Shown here one piece after another: positions 1 through 6,571 of a stretch of DNA of 37,363 nucleotides (positions are counted from its first letter, which is position 1; each line of letters opens with the position of its first letter). The notes under the pieces were generated by a model, which made no database searches, was not told the origin of the DNA, and saw nothing but the letters and a program-made list of their open reading frames with translations. Source of the DNA: Micromonospora alfalfae (GTDB lineage Bacteria; Actinomycetota; Actinomycetes; Mycobacteriales; Micromonosporaceae); NCBI RefSeq assembly GCF_022230925.1, contig NZ_JAKKFH010000028.1, forward strand, positions 1 through 37,363. Direction: 5' to 3'. The position numbers were made by a program, and so were the translations under genes.

Positions 1-345
1 GGAAACTGTCCAAGATCTACGGACAACCGCAACCAGACGACGCCGTTTACCTCCCCCAAGACCCGTGCAGGGCCGCATCCCCAGCCCGACGACCAACAAC
101 CAACGGCCCCGCAGCCAACCGCCAGCAGCCGGCGGCGCCCCAGCAAGCAGCGCCCCAGCAAGCGGCGGCCAGCAGCCGGCGGCCCCGCAACCGGCGGCGG
201 CCCAACCAGCGCAGCCCCAGCCGGCGGCGGCCCCAGCCGGCGGCGGCCAGCAACCGGCACCCCAACCAGCGGCGGCCCAACCAGCGGCACCCCAGCCAGC
301 GGCGGCCAGCAGCCGATGGCTGGTGGCCGGGCGATGAGCGGCTAG
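1..345 (+). CDS. 3' end of an unidentified gene with a Pro/Ala/Gln/Gly-rich tail (partial, frame uncertain)
   Basis: The first 340 bases are a low-complexity stretch built from short repeats that give runs such as QPAAPQPAAAQPA and GGQQP on the plus strand. All three plus frames are open from base 1: frame 1 ends with TAG at 343-345, frame 2 with TGA at 335-337, and frame 3 runs on to about 623 into the gene on the other strand. Frame 2 gives the most regular Gln-Pro-Ala tail and frame 1 ends in a GGQQP-containing tail, whereas the first 60 bases have the best third-position G/C in frame 3 (starting KLSKIYGQPQPDD). A sequencing or replication-slippage frameshift inside the repeat would reconcile this. 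It is most likely the disordered C-terminal tail of a gene that begins outside the window. Its function cannot be read. Confidence 0.35.
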   Translation, partial: GNCPRSTDNRNQTTPFTSPKTRAGPHPQPDDQQPTAPQPTASSRRRPSKQRPSKRRPAAGGPATGGGPTSAAPAGGGPSRRRPATGTPTSGGPTSGTPASGGQQPMAGGRAMSG

Positions 346-406
346 CAGCCAGTGATCAGTCAACCATTCCGCGACTGGTGAACGGCGACCGGCCAGAGCA
401 GAAAGG

Positions 407-446
407 CCGCTGGCCGGCACCCGGGGTTGCGGGTGCCGGCCAGCGG
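407..446 (-). terminator. Strong hairpin downstream of the first lysozyme-like gene
   Basis: A perfect 17-bp G/C-rich stem (407-423 with 430-446) closes a 6-base loop. It begins 31 bases after the stop codon of the minus-strand gene ending at 478. The minus strand continues with CCTTTCTGC, a short pyrimidine run. It may also stop readthrough from the plus-strand gene at the window edge. Confidence 0.75.
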
Positions 447-477
447 TCGGTGTCGTGCGGAGGTGCTGTTGTGCGGG

Positions 478-1062
478 TCAGCTGTTCCAGTACTGGCCAA
501 CCAGGTCGGCGGCCTGCTGCTCCCACTGGGCGTAGGCGTCCGGGTACGCCGACACCTGCACGGTCTGCGCGGCGTCGGTCAGGGGCATGTCCTGCCACCC
601 GTCGACCTGCTTCAAACCCTTGAGGAACGCGGTCGTCGAGTACTCAGGGTCGGTGATCTGCTCCGGCGTGCCCCAACCACTGGACGGGCGCTGCTGGAAC
701 AGGCCCAGCGAATCGTGGTCGTTCATGTCGCCGAGGTGGCCCAGGTTCTCCAGCTTCGACTCCTGCAGGCTCGTCGCGATCGAGATCACCGCGGCCCGCT
801 CCGGGAGGCCCGCCTTCTTCGTCGCGGCGATGATCGCCTTCACATTCGCGGTCTGCTCGTCGTTCAGGGCGATCCGGGACTGGTCGCCCTGGGTGCCGTG
901 CGGGATGAGCTTGCTGGTGTCGGGCTTGTCGGCCTGCACCGCAACGGCGACGGGCTTGGCGTCGACCGGGTTGGCCACGTGGGCGATCGGGCCGGCGAAG
1001 ACACCACCGGCGAAGGCGAGACCAGCAACGGACAGCACGCTCTTACGCATGATCGTGTTCAT
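478..1062 (-). CDS. Secreted lysozyme-fold (transglycosylase-like) protein, copy 1
   Basis: A 194-residue exported protein, probably acting on or near peptidoglycan. The N-terminus (MRKSVLSVAGLAFAGGVFAG) is a signal peptide. The core around residues 75-190 carries QESKLENLGHLG, then DHDSLGLFQQRPSSGWG, an arrangement seen in actinomycete lysozyme-like/SLT-type domains; Glu of QES is the obvious candidate catalytic residue. The ATG at 1062 is preceded by GAAGGAG eight bases upstream, so it is preferred over the internal ATG at 1050. A clear paralog lies at 3666-4379, with the same core and similar ending. Upstream are three tandem GGAAT-N18-GTT promoters and a GGAAAAG..TTTGGG box; downstream is a strong hairpin. 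Enzymatic activity is inferred from the fold only. Confidence 0.8.
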   Translation of the reverse strand: MNTIMRKSVLSVAGLAFAGGVFAGPIAHVANPVDAKPVAVAVQADKPDTSKLIPHGTQGDQSRIALNDEQTANVKAIIAATKKAGLPERAAVISIATSLQESKLENLGHLGDMNDHDSLGLFQQRPSSGWGTPEQITDPEYSTTAFLKGLKQVDGWQDMPLTDAAQTVQVSAYPDAYAQWEQQAADLVGQYWNS

Positions 1063-1151
1063 GGGGGTAGCTCCTTCGGGGGTAGGACACCCAACCGCCA
1101 GGGGGGCGGCGGCGGGGTGTGAGCACCTCGTCCGGCGCTGCACATACAAGG

Positions 1152-1166
1152 GGAAAAGTCTTTGGG
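1152..1166 (-). promoter_or_regulatory. Box shared by the leaders of both lysozyme-like genes (copy 1)
   Basis: On the plus strand the box is GGAAAAGTCTTTGGG. The same box with two changed bases (GGAAAAGCGTTTGGG, 4442-4456) precedes the paralog. It is unusually A/T-rich for this genome and lies 90 bp before the start codon. Its core, AAAG-A-CTTT on the minus strand, is a small palindrome. It could be a regulator site or an RNA element. Confidence 0.45.
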
Positions 1167-1230
1167 GGTGACGCCATCTGGGCGTCGGGTCGGCGACCTG
1201 CGAGCGGGGGGCTCGTGGCGCCGGGACCCT

Positions 1231-1260
1231 GTGTAACGACCGGGGGGCCGGGGTCATTCC
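1231..1260 (-). promoter_or_regulatory. SigR/SigH-type promoter A
   Basis: Read on the minus strand this is GGAAT (1256-1260), exactly 18 bases, then GTTACA (to 1232). This matches the GGAAT-N18-GTT consensus known for Streptomyces SigR and close to that of mycobacterial SigH. It is the promoter nearest to the gene starting at 1062. Confidence 0.65.
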
Positions 1261-1319
1261 GGGGGTGGCCCACCATCGGCGCCCTCATCGTGGCGGTGCC
1301 AGAGGTCGTTCGTGGGGAC

Positions 1320-1348
1320 TGTAACGACCGGGTGGAGGCTGGCATTCC
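1320..1348 (-). promoter_or_regulatory. SigR/SigH-type promoter B
   Basis: On the minus strand: GGAAT (1344-1348), exactly 18 bases, GTTACA. It lies 88 bp upstream of promoter A. Apart from the two boxes and the CCGGTC just before GTTACA, the spacer differs from that of A, which points to selection on the boxes rather than a recent duplication. Confidence 0.65.
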
Positions 1349-1411
1349 AGCCTGCGCGACCTGCCCTCAGGGTCGGGCCGGCGGGCCGGTGGTACTGCGA
1401 TCGTCAGGGTA

Positions 1412-1440
1412 TGTAACGACCCCGGCCCCGCCATGATTCC
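1412..1440 (-). promoter_or_regulatory. SigR/SigH-type promoter C
   Basis: On the minus strand: GGAAT (1436-1440), 18 bases, GTTACA (to 1412). It is the most distal of three promoters facing the lysozyme-like gene at 478-1062, 92 bp upstream of promoter B. Confidence 0.65.
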
Positions 1441-1538
1441 GGCCCACGAGTGCGCCCGACCACATCCCACAACACCCAGCAGACGACAAACCGCCCAGGC
1501 GGCACCGGGTGGCGGGGCGTCGGATCATGCCTCAACGG

Positions 1539-1619
1539 CGTGATCCACTCGGATTCACGGAAGTCGGGGCATCCGAGACGCTGGGACAGCCCGACGTCAG
1601 GAAACCCGAGTCGATCACG
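1539..1619. repeat. Imperfect extragenic inverted repeat
   Basis: The left arm (1539-1574) starts CGTGATCCACTCGG and the right arm (about 1583-1619) reads, in reverse complement, CGTGATCGACTCGGG. The two arms match at most positions over about 35 bp and are separated by a few bases, so the whole element would fold into one long hairpin. From memory it resembles a family of extragenic palindromes in Micromonospora genomes; that is unchecked. Confidence 0.55.
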
Positions 1620-1723
1620 AATGAAGCGGCCGGCGCATGACACCCGTTGCCGGCGAAGTTCTCAGACAGGCCCGGCAGGCGACAGCCGGGAGGGGGACGG
1701 CGTTGACCGGACGCCAGGAGCGG

Positions 1724-2038
1724 TTACTGGCCCGCCAGGCGGGACCGCACCTTTGCGGCGCAGGCGTCCAGAACCGTCTGCGCGTCCAGCCCGAGGCTCT
1801 CGATGGCCACCAACGCGGTGAAGGCGACGTCGGCCAACTCCGCCGCGACGTCCTCGCGGTTGTGGGTGACACCCTTGCGTGGATTCTGCCCGAGCAGACC
1901 GATCCAGGCGGCCGAAGCCTCCCCCGCTTCCTCGGTGAGCTTGAGGATGCGGCAGGTCAGTTCCGTCTGCCCGGTGCCGTTCGCCGCGTCCAGCCAGCCG
2001 CGTGACGCTCGGGCCGCCTCCCAGATCGTCTCGTCCAC
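1724..2038 (-). CDS. MazG-like nucleotide pyrophosphohydrolase
   Basis: A 104-residue protein of the all-alpha NTP pyrophosphohydrolase superfamily, which hydrolyses nucleoside triphosphates to monophosphates and pyrophosphate and is often linked to clearing non-canonical nucleotides. The metal-binding pattern is visible: KLTEEAGEASAAW in the first third (EExxE), then EDVAAELADVAF (ExxD). The length fits single-domain MazG-like proteins. The only practical start is GTG at 2038, since an in-frame TGA lies four codons upstream; no good ribosome-binding site is visible. It stands alone, divergent from the secreted hydrolase at 2228. Substrate unknown. Confidence 0.8.
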   Translation of the reverse strand: MDETIWEAARASRGWLDAANGTGQTELTCRILKLTEEAGEASAAWIGLLGQNPRKGVTHNREDVAAELADVAFTALVAIESLGLDAQTVLDACAAKVRSRLAGQ

Positions 2039-2227
2039 GACGACCAGTCAACCCGATCGGCCCACCGGCCCGAACGACCGGGTAGGGCCGGACCGCCGTG
2101 TTGACCGGCGGATCAGCGAACCCATTGACACTGGTCGACGGCGGTTCTAGGTTCAGGACGCTACCGGCCGGTAGGCAAACGTCCCGCTGGTCGCCCCCGG
2201 GCGACAACCGTCCGATGGGGAGCACCG

Positions 2228-3598
2228 ATGCTGTCCACACCCGTCCGTACCCTCCGCCGCCTGCTCGCCGCGGCTGCGACGCTGACCCTCGCGGTCGGGC
2301 TGGCCGGTGCCGCGCCAGCCGGCGCCACCGGTCGCGACCCGAGGGGCGGCGAGCCGCTGCCCGGCTACACCATCGAGAATCCGCCGTTGGCGCCGCTGGT
2401 CGTGGGCGGCAAGCCGACGACGGTACGCCAGGGCGTGCACCGCCACGCCGGGTACATGATCGAGGTCCCCGCCCGGTGGAACGGCGACCTGGTGTTGTGG
2501 GCGCACGGTTACCGCGGCCAGGGCACTGTGCTCTCGCCGGAACCGCCGGCCTTCGGGCTGCGTCAGCGCCTGCTGGAGCAGGGGTACGCGTGGGCGTCGT
2601 CCTCGTACGACCGCAACGGCTTCGATATCCGCTCCGGGGTGCTCGGGACGAAGGATCTCGCCGACCACTTTGGGCGGACGGTCCGCCGACCGCAGCACAC
2701 CTACGTCACCGGGGTGTCGATGGGTGGGTACGTCATCGGTCGTTCGCTGGAGCAGTACCCCGGCTTCTACGACGGCGCGTTGCCGATGTGTGGTGTGCTC
2801 GGCGATCAGACGCTGCTCGACTTCTACCTGGACTACAACCTGGTCGCGCAGGCACTCGCCGGGGTGCCGGCGTATCCCACGCCGGCTGACTATCTGACGA
2901 ACGCGGTGCCCCGCATCCAGGTGGCGCTCGGCCTGGCCGGGCTGACCCCCACCGGCCCGGACACCACCACGGACCGGGGCAAACAGCTGCGGGCGATCAC
3001 CGTGAACCGTTCCGGCGGGCCACGTCCGGGCGCCGACGCGGCGTTCGCGGTGTGGAAGGACTTCCTCTTCTCGATCAGCGTGCCCACCGGGAGCGGCAGC
3101 TCCCCCGCCCAGCGGCCCGGCCAGTTGTCCACCAACCTGCTCACCCGCTACACGCCGAACAGCCCGGTGAACGTCAACTCGACAGTGCAGCGGGTCGCCC
3201 CGGAGAACCTGCGGCAGCGGCTCCTGCCGACGCTGACCGAGGTGCCGCGCATCGCCGGCCGCCCGACCGCGCCGGTGCTCAGCCTGCACGGTCTCGGCGA
3301 CCTGTTCGTGCCGTTCAGCATGGAGCAGGCGTACGCCAGTGACGTGGCGCGCAACGGTCGCAGCAGGCTGCTGGTTCAGCGGGCGATCCGGGCCACGCAG
3401 CACTGCGAGTTCAGCCCGGCGGAGGCCGGTGCCGCCTGGGACGACCTGGTGTCCTGGGTACGCACCGGCAAGCGCCCGGCCGGCGACACCGTGACCGACC
3501 CGGCGGTGGTGGCCCGACCCGACTACGGCTGCCGGTTCAGCGACCGGGACGCGTACGCGGCCGGGGTCGGCACCCGCCGCCTCTACCCGGCCTGCTGA
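2228..3598 (+). CDS. Secreted alpha/beta hydrolase
   Basis: A 456-residue exported serine hydrolase (esterase/peptidase-like). Residues 1 to about 34 form a signal peptide with twin arginines and a long Ala/Leu core. The catalytic set can be placed: nucleophile Ser164 in GVSMGG, Asp358 in HGLGDLFVPF, and His392 in TQHCEF, all in the order expected for the fold. LWAHGYRGQG near residue 91 supplies the oxyanion-hole region. ATG at 2228 has GGGGAG just upstream. The gene converges on the lysozyme-like gene at 3666, with a shared hairpin between them. It may act on cell-wall or extracellular esters; the substrate cannot be deduced. Confidence 0.85.
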   Translation: MLSTPVRTLRRLLAAAATLTLAVGLAGAAPAGATGRDPRGGEPLPGYTIENPPLAPLVVGGKPTTVRQGVHRHAGYMIEVPARWNGDLVLWAHGYRGQGTVLSPEPPAFGLRQRLLEQGYAWASSSYDRNGFDIRSGVLGTKDLADHFGRTVRRPQHTYVTGVSMGGYVIGRSLEQYPGFYDGALPMCGVLGDQTLLDFYLDYNLVAQALAGVPAYPTPADYLTNAVPRIQVALGLAGLTPTGPDTTTDRGKQLRAITVNRSGGPRPGADAAFAVWKDFLFSISVPTGSGSSPAQRPGQLSTNLLTRYTPNSPVNVNSTVQRVAPENLRQRLLPTLTEVPRIAGRPTAPVLSLHGLGDLFVPFSMEQAYASDVARNGRSRLLVQRAIRATQHCEFSPAEAGAAWDDLVSWVRTGKRPAGDTVTDPAVVARPDYGCRFSDRDAYAAGVGTRRLYPAC

Positions 3599-3617
3599 GG
3601 TACGCGAACACGAAGAA

Positions 3618-3650
3618 CCGGCCGGCTCCCGTCGATAGGGAGCCGGCCGG
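3618..3650. terminator. Bidirectional terminator hairpin
   Basis: A perfect 13-bp stem (3618-3630 with 3638-3650) and 7-base loop sit between the convergent genes ending at 3598 and 3666. The minus strand continues with TTCTTCGTGTT, which suits termination of the minus-strand transcript. Confidence 0.75.
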
Positions 3651-3665
3651 CCTCGTGTGCGGGTG

Positions 3666-4379
3666 TCACCACATCTGCTGGACGATGTCCGCAGCCTGCT
3701 CCTCCCACTGCGCGTACGCGTACGGGAAGGCGGAGACCTGCACGGTCTGCGCGGCGGCGGTCAGCGGCAGGTCCTGCCAGCCGCCGACGTTCTTGAGCGC
3801 GGTGAAGAACGCCGTGGCGGCGTACTCCGGGTCGGTGATCTGGTCGGGCGTGCCCCAACCGGACGACGGACGCTGCTGGAACAGGCCCTGCGAGTCGTGG
3901 TCGTTGTACGCGCCGAGGTGGCCGAGGTTGTACAGCTTCGACTCCTGCAGCGAGGTGGCGATGCCGATCACCGCGCCCCGGTCACCGACGCCGGTCTTCT
4001 TGGCGGCGTCGACGATGGCGCGGGCGTTGGCCAACTGCGCGTCGTCGAGCGGTACACGCGACTGCGCGCCCTCGATGCCGTGCGGGATCAGCTGGGCTCG
4101 GCTCGGCTTGCCGGCCGGCGGCTTGCCGGTGGCGGAACCGGTGGTCAGGCCCGACTCGACGGGCTGCTCATCCTGGCGTACCGAGGTGGCGGCCTTGCCG
4201 GTGGCGAGGTCGATGGCGGCGACGGCGCCCTGGTGCGGTCCGGAGGTGACCGGGGCGGCGGCTGCGGTCGGCGCGAGGGCCAGACCGCCGAGGGCGGCCA
4301 CACCCGCCACGCTCAGCGCGGTCTTGCGGTACGAGTCCTTAGCGATGGCGGGGAGCCATCGAGTGAAGTCGACCTTCAC
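3666..4379 (-). CDS. Secreted lysozyme-fold (transglycosylase-like) protein, copy 2
   Basis: A 237-residue paralog of the protein at 478-1062. It has a longer N-terminal region (MKVDFTRWLPAIAKDSYRK) before the hydrophobic signal segment TALSVAGVAALGGLALAPT, a variable Gly/Ala/Thr-rich linker to about residue 95, then the shared domain with QESKLYNLGHLG and DHDSQGLFQQRPSSGWG. The Glu of QES is again the likely catalytic residue. The start is GTG at 4379, with AAAGGG about nine bases upstream. It shares with copy 1 the GGAAT-N18-GTT promoter and the GGAAAAG..TTTGGG box, so the two are probably co-regulated by the same sigma factor. Function in wall turnover is inferred from the fold and export. 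Confidence 0.8.
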   Translation of the reverse strand: MKVDFTRWLPAIAKDSYRKTALSVAGVAALGGLALAPTAAAAPVTSGPHQGAVAAIDLATGKAATSVRQDEQPVESGLTTGSATGKPPAGKPSRAQLIPHGIEGAQSRVPLDDAQLANARAIVDAAKKTGVGDRGAVIGIATSLQESKLYNLGHLGAYNDHDSQGLFQQRPSSGWGTPDQITDPEYAATAFFTALKNVGGWQDLPLTAAAQTVQVSAFPYAYAQWEEQAADIVQQMW

Positions 4380-4441
4380 GATGGTTGCCCTTTCGATCGT
4401 GCGGAGCGCTCCGGGATGAACACTCCTCGGGAGATGACCGC

Positions 4442-4456
4442 GGAAAAGCGTTTGGG
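4442..4456 (-). promoter_or_regulatory. Box shared by the leaders of both lysozyme-like genes (copy 2)
   Basis: Plus-strand GGAAAAGCGTTTGGG, 13 of 15 bases identical to the box at 1152-1166 and lying 63 bp before the start codon. Its conservation between two otherwise unlike leaders suggests a site for a regulator or an RNA feature. Confidence 0.45.
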
Positions 4457-4477
4457 CTCCGGCGGTACGGGGGACAC

Positions 4478-4503
4478 AACCGGGTTCAGGTGTCGGGCAT
4501 TCC
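4478..4503 (-). promoter_or_regulatory. SigR/SigH-type promoter D
   Basis: On the minus strand: GGAAT (4499-4503), exactly 18 bases, GTT (4478-4480) followed by GTGTCC. It is the same architecture as promoters A-C in front of the paralog. The predicted transcript has a leader of roughly 90 bases. Confidence 0.6.
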
Positions 4504-4639
4504 GGAAACGTCCGAGGCCCGCGCCGGTGCGGCCTCGGTCACGGGACGACCCCGGACACGACGGCTCTTGGCGCACCGAACGGCGAGGGCTGTGACGGAG
4601 GGTGCTTTCGGAGTCGGGGGGGCAGTCTCCGAACAACAG

Positions 4640-4766
4640 CCTTTGCTCTGCTTACCTATACGCGCCAGTGACAGTCCGTGACGATGGGGAGGGACCTCCG
4701 TGGCTGGCCGAAAGCGCCCATCCGCAGCTCAGGGGACATGGTGCCTATAGGTAAGCAGAGCAAAGG
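4640..4766. repeat. Perfect 21-bp inverted repeat with 85-bp spacer
   Basis: The left arm (4640-4660) contains CTTTGCTCTGCTTACCTATA and the right arm (4746-4766) is its exact reverse complement. The arms are A/T-richer than their surroundings, and the spacer (4661-4745) has no gene. It may be a miniature mobile or extragenic repeat, or the base of a structured RNA. No target-site duplication is obvious. Confidence 0.7.
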
Positions 4767-4946
4767 GAACGCGCAGGGTGGGTGGGGGTAGGGACCGAGC
4801 GTTTTGTCGCTACCGTCAGTGGCCGTTTCCGGATGATCGTGGCGGAGGCGGTGCGACGCGCGGCCACGGCCAGCAATCGCCCGTGGGCGTCCGCCGCTGC
4901 GGCTGTCTGCCCCCGGGGTGAGAGGACCGCCCGGAGGCTGCCCGAC

Positions 4947-5417
4947 TCAGTCGTCGCCGTCGCGTCCGGACTTCGCGGCCCGCGTCCCGACACCCTCGTC
5001 GGGGCCGAGAAGTTCCTGGAAGACGGTGATGTGCAGGCCGGCGGGGGCGTCCAGGCGGGAGTTGAGCGACTGCCACGGTGTGCGGGTGGGCGGGGCGACC
5101 TCGCTGGCCCCGGCGGCGACCAACCGGGCGGTGGTCGCCTCGGCGTCGTCCACCTCGAAGGCCACCCGGATTCTGGGCGCGACCTGCCGACCCACCTCTA
5201 CCTCGTCGATCATGCGCTTCTGCGCCGGGTTGGCGATCTCCAGGGTGGCGCGGCCGGCGTCCAGGATCACCACCCGGGCGTCGCCGTCGCCGCTGAACGC
5301 CGCCTCCTCGGGCAGGCCGAGCGCATCGCGGAAGAACGCGACGGCAGCGTCGTGGTCGGCGGCCTCCACCACGAGCCGCAGCTGGCGGACAACGGGGGCG
5401 GGCGAGTCGGCGGCCAT
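4947..5417 (-). CDS. VOC-family (glyoxalase/bleomycin-resistance-like) protein
   Basis: A 156-residue single-domain vicinal-oxygen-chelate protein. It shows the usual beta-alpha-beta-beta-beta repeats: VRQLRLVVEAADHDAAVAFFRDALGLP at the start and IRVAFEVDDAEATTARLVAAGA in the second half, with GLHITVFQEL closing the fold. The ATG at 5417 with AGGATC upstream is preferred over an in-frame TTG two codons earlier. The last 20 residues are a charged tail. It is divergent from trmO. Substrate and metal use are unknown; many such proteins bind or modify small hydrophobic compounds. Confidence 0.8.
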   Translation of the reverse strand: MAADSPAPVVRQLRLVVEAADHDAAVAFFRDALGLPEEAAFSGDGDARVVILDAGRATLEIANPAQKRMIDEVEVGRQVAPRIRVAFEVDDAEATTARLVAAGASEVAPPTRTPWQSLNSRLDAPAGLHITVFQELLGPDEGVGTRAAKSGRDGDD

Positions 5418-5475
5418 GTTCAAGATCCTAGCGCCGCGGCAGGGTTATGTTGGGACCGTCCAGAGGGGAGCGACT

Positions 5476-5904
5476 GTGGTCGAGGCGGCGAGCGATGACA
5501 CGTACCTGCTGCACCTGGTCGGCCGGGTCGCGTCGCCGCTGACCGACGTGGCGAGCGCGCCACGGCAGGGCGACGAGGGCGCGCCGACGGCGTGGCTGGT
5601 CTTCGACCCGCAGGTCGAGCGGGCCGTGCGTGACCTGCGGGTCGGCACGGAAATGCTGGTACTCACCTGGTTGGACCGTGCCCGGCGCGACGTGCTCGCT
5701 GTGCACCCACGCGGCGACGAGAACCGTCCGGAGACCGGGGTGTTCAGCACCCGCTCACCGCACCGGCCCAACCCGATCGGGCTGCACCGGGTGCGGATCC
5801 TGGCGGTGGATGGGCTGCGCGTCGAGGTCGCCGACCTGGAGGCCCTCGACGGCACCCCGATCCTGGACGTCAAACCGGTGCTGGGCGCGGCCGACGAACG
5901 CTGA
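5476..5904 (+). CDS. trmO: tRNA (N6-threonylcarbamoyladenosine-37-N6)-methyltransferase, TrmO/TsaA family
   Basis: A 142-residue member of the UPF0066/TsaA-like family, which uses S-adenosylmethionine to N6-methylate t6A37 in ANN-decoding tRNAs. The hallmark block RSPHRPNPIGLHRVRIL lies in the second half, preceded by GDENRPETGVFST, and the C-terminus LDGTPILDVKPVL matches the family end. GTG at 5476 is chosen because GAGGGGAG ends five bases before it; upstream in-frame codons overlap the divergent gene's promoter. The protein is the short, bacterial-type single domain. It stands opposite the VOC gene and converges on the MBL gene ending at 5942. Confidence 0.85.
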   Translation: MVEAASDDTYLLHLVGRVASPLTDVASAPRQGDEGAPTAWLVFDPQVERAVRDLRVGTEMLVLTWLDRARRDVLAVHPRGDENRPETGVFSTRSPHRPNPIGLHRVRILAVDGLRVEVADLEALDGTPILDVKPVLGAADER

Positions 5905-5941
5905 GCCGTCGACCGCGCGACAGCGGTGCGGTGTGCCGGGC

Positions 5942-6571
5942 TCAGTGGCCGCGGTCCAGCCACTCCTGCAGGTGCGGCGCCTCCGCGCCGATCGTCGTGT
6001 CGTCGCCGTGCCCCGTGTGCACGACCGTCTCCGCGGGAAGGCTCAGCAGGCGGGTGCGGATCGACCGGACGATGGTGTCGAAGTCGCTGTACGAGCGGCC
6101 GGTCGCGCCCGGGCCACCGGCGAAGAGCGTGTCGCCGGTGAACACCGCGCCCAGCTCCGGCGCGTGGAAACTGCACGCCCCGGGGCTGTGCCCGGGGGTG
6201 TGCAGCACCCGCAGCGTGGTGCCGCCCACCTCGATGCTCTGCCCGTCGTGCAGCTCACCGTGCGGCGGCAGGTGCGGGTGGACCATGTCCCAGAGGACCC
6301 GGTCGGCGGCGTGCAGCAGCACCGGCGCGCCGGTGGCCTCGGCCAGCTCGGGCGCCACCCGGACGTGATCGTCGTGGGCGTGGGTGGCCAGGATCGCCCG
6401 GACCCGACGGTCACCCACCAGCGCGAGGATCGCCGCCACGTCGTGCGGCGCGTCCAGGACGACGCACTCACTGTCGTCACCGATCACCCAGACGTTGTTG
6501 TCCACGTCGAAGGTCTGCCCGTCCAGGGAGAACGTGCCCGAGGTGACCGCGTGGTCGACGCGGGCGGTCAC
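5942..6571 (-). CDS. Metallo-beta-lactamase-fold hydrolase partnered with MscR
   Basis: A 209-residue MBL-fold hydrolase. The zinc-binding motif THAHDDH is at residues 63-69, followed by HTPGHSPG, FTGDTLF, and HTGHGDDT near the end, as in glyoxalase II-like enzymes. The GTG start at 6571 overlaps the mscR stop codon by 4 bp, so translation is coupled. The same pair, mscR plus an MBL gene, occurs in Mycobacterium (Rv2259-Rv2260, from memory). The inferred role is hydrolysis of S-formylmycothiol made by MscR, releasing formate and free mycothiol, but this is not proven by sequence. Confidence 0.85.
   Translation of the reverse strand: MTARVDHAVTSGTFSLDGQTFDVDNNVWVIGDDSECVVLDAPHDVAAILALVGDRRVRAILATHAHDDHVRVAPELAEATGAPVLLHAADRVLWDMVHPHLPPHGELHDGQSIEVGGTTLRVLHTPGHSPGACSFHAPELGAVFTGDTLFAGGPGATGRSYSDFDTIVRSIRTRLLSLPAETVVHTGHGDDTTIGAEAPHLQEWLDRGH

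Larger units (their letters stand above)
1063..1723. other. 661-bp gene-free regulatory region
   Basis: No credible gene lies here: the open frames have poor codon bias and overlap repeats. It holds the leader of the minus-strand gene starting at 1062 (about 170 bases from the nearest promoter), a conserved A/T-rich box at 1152-1166, three promoters between 1231 and 1440, and a large imperfect inverted repeat at 1539-1619. I see nothing definite in 1441-1538 or 1620-1723. Confidence 0.6.
4380..4946. other. 567-bp gene-free regulatory region
   Basis: This region holds the leader and promoter of the minus-strand gene starting at 4379 and a long-spaced perfect inverted repeat (4640-4766). Open frames crossing it lack the codon bias of the neighbouring genes. 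Nothing convincing is seen in 4767-4946. Confidence 0.55.

Noticed and set aside
1..340. CRISPR or tandem-repeat array at the left edge
   Set aside because: The repeats are short, irregular and follow a Pro/Ala/Gln codon pattern, with no unique spacers.
1063..1230. c-di-AMP (ydaO) riboswitch before the lysozyme-like gene
   Set aside because: Actinomycete wall hydrolases often carry it, but I could not find its conserved core in either leader.
1231..1440. The GTAACG repeats as MtrA binding sites
   Set aside because: MtrA sites contain GTAACG-like half-sites, but here each copy is paired with ATTCC at a constant 18 bases (GGAAT-N18-GTT on the minus strand), which an ECF promoter explains fully. 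The fourth site (4478-4503) lacks the GTAACG extension.
4767..4946. Small plus-strand gene behind the inverted repeat
   Set aside because: The frame runs on antisense to the VOC gene, has middling codon bias and no ribosome-binding site or recognisable protein.
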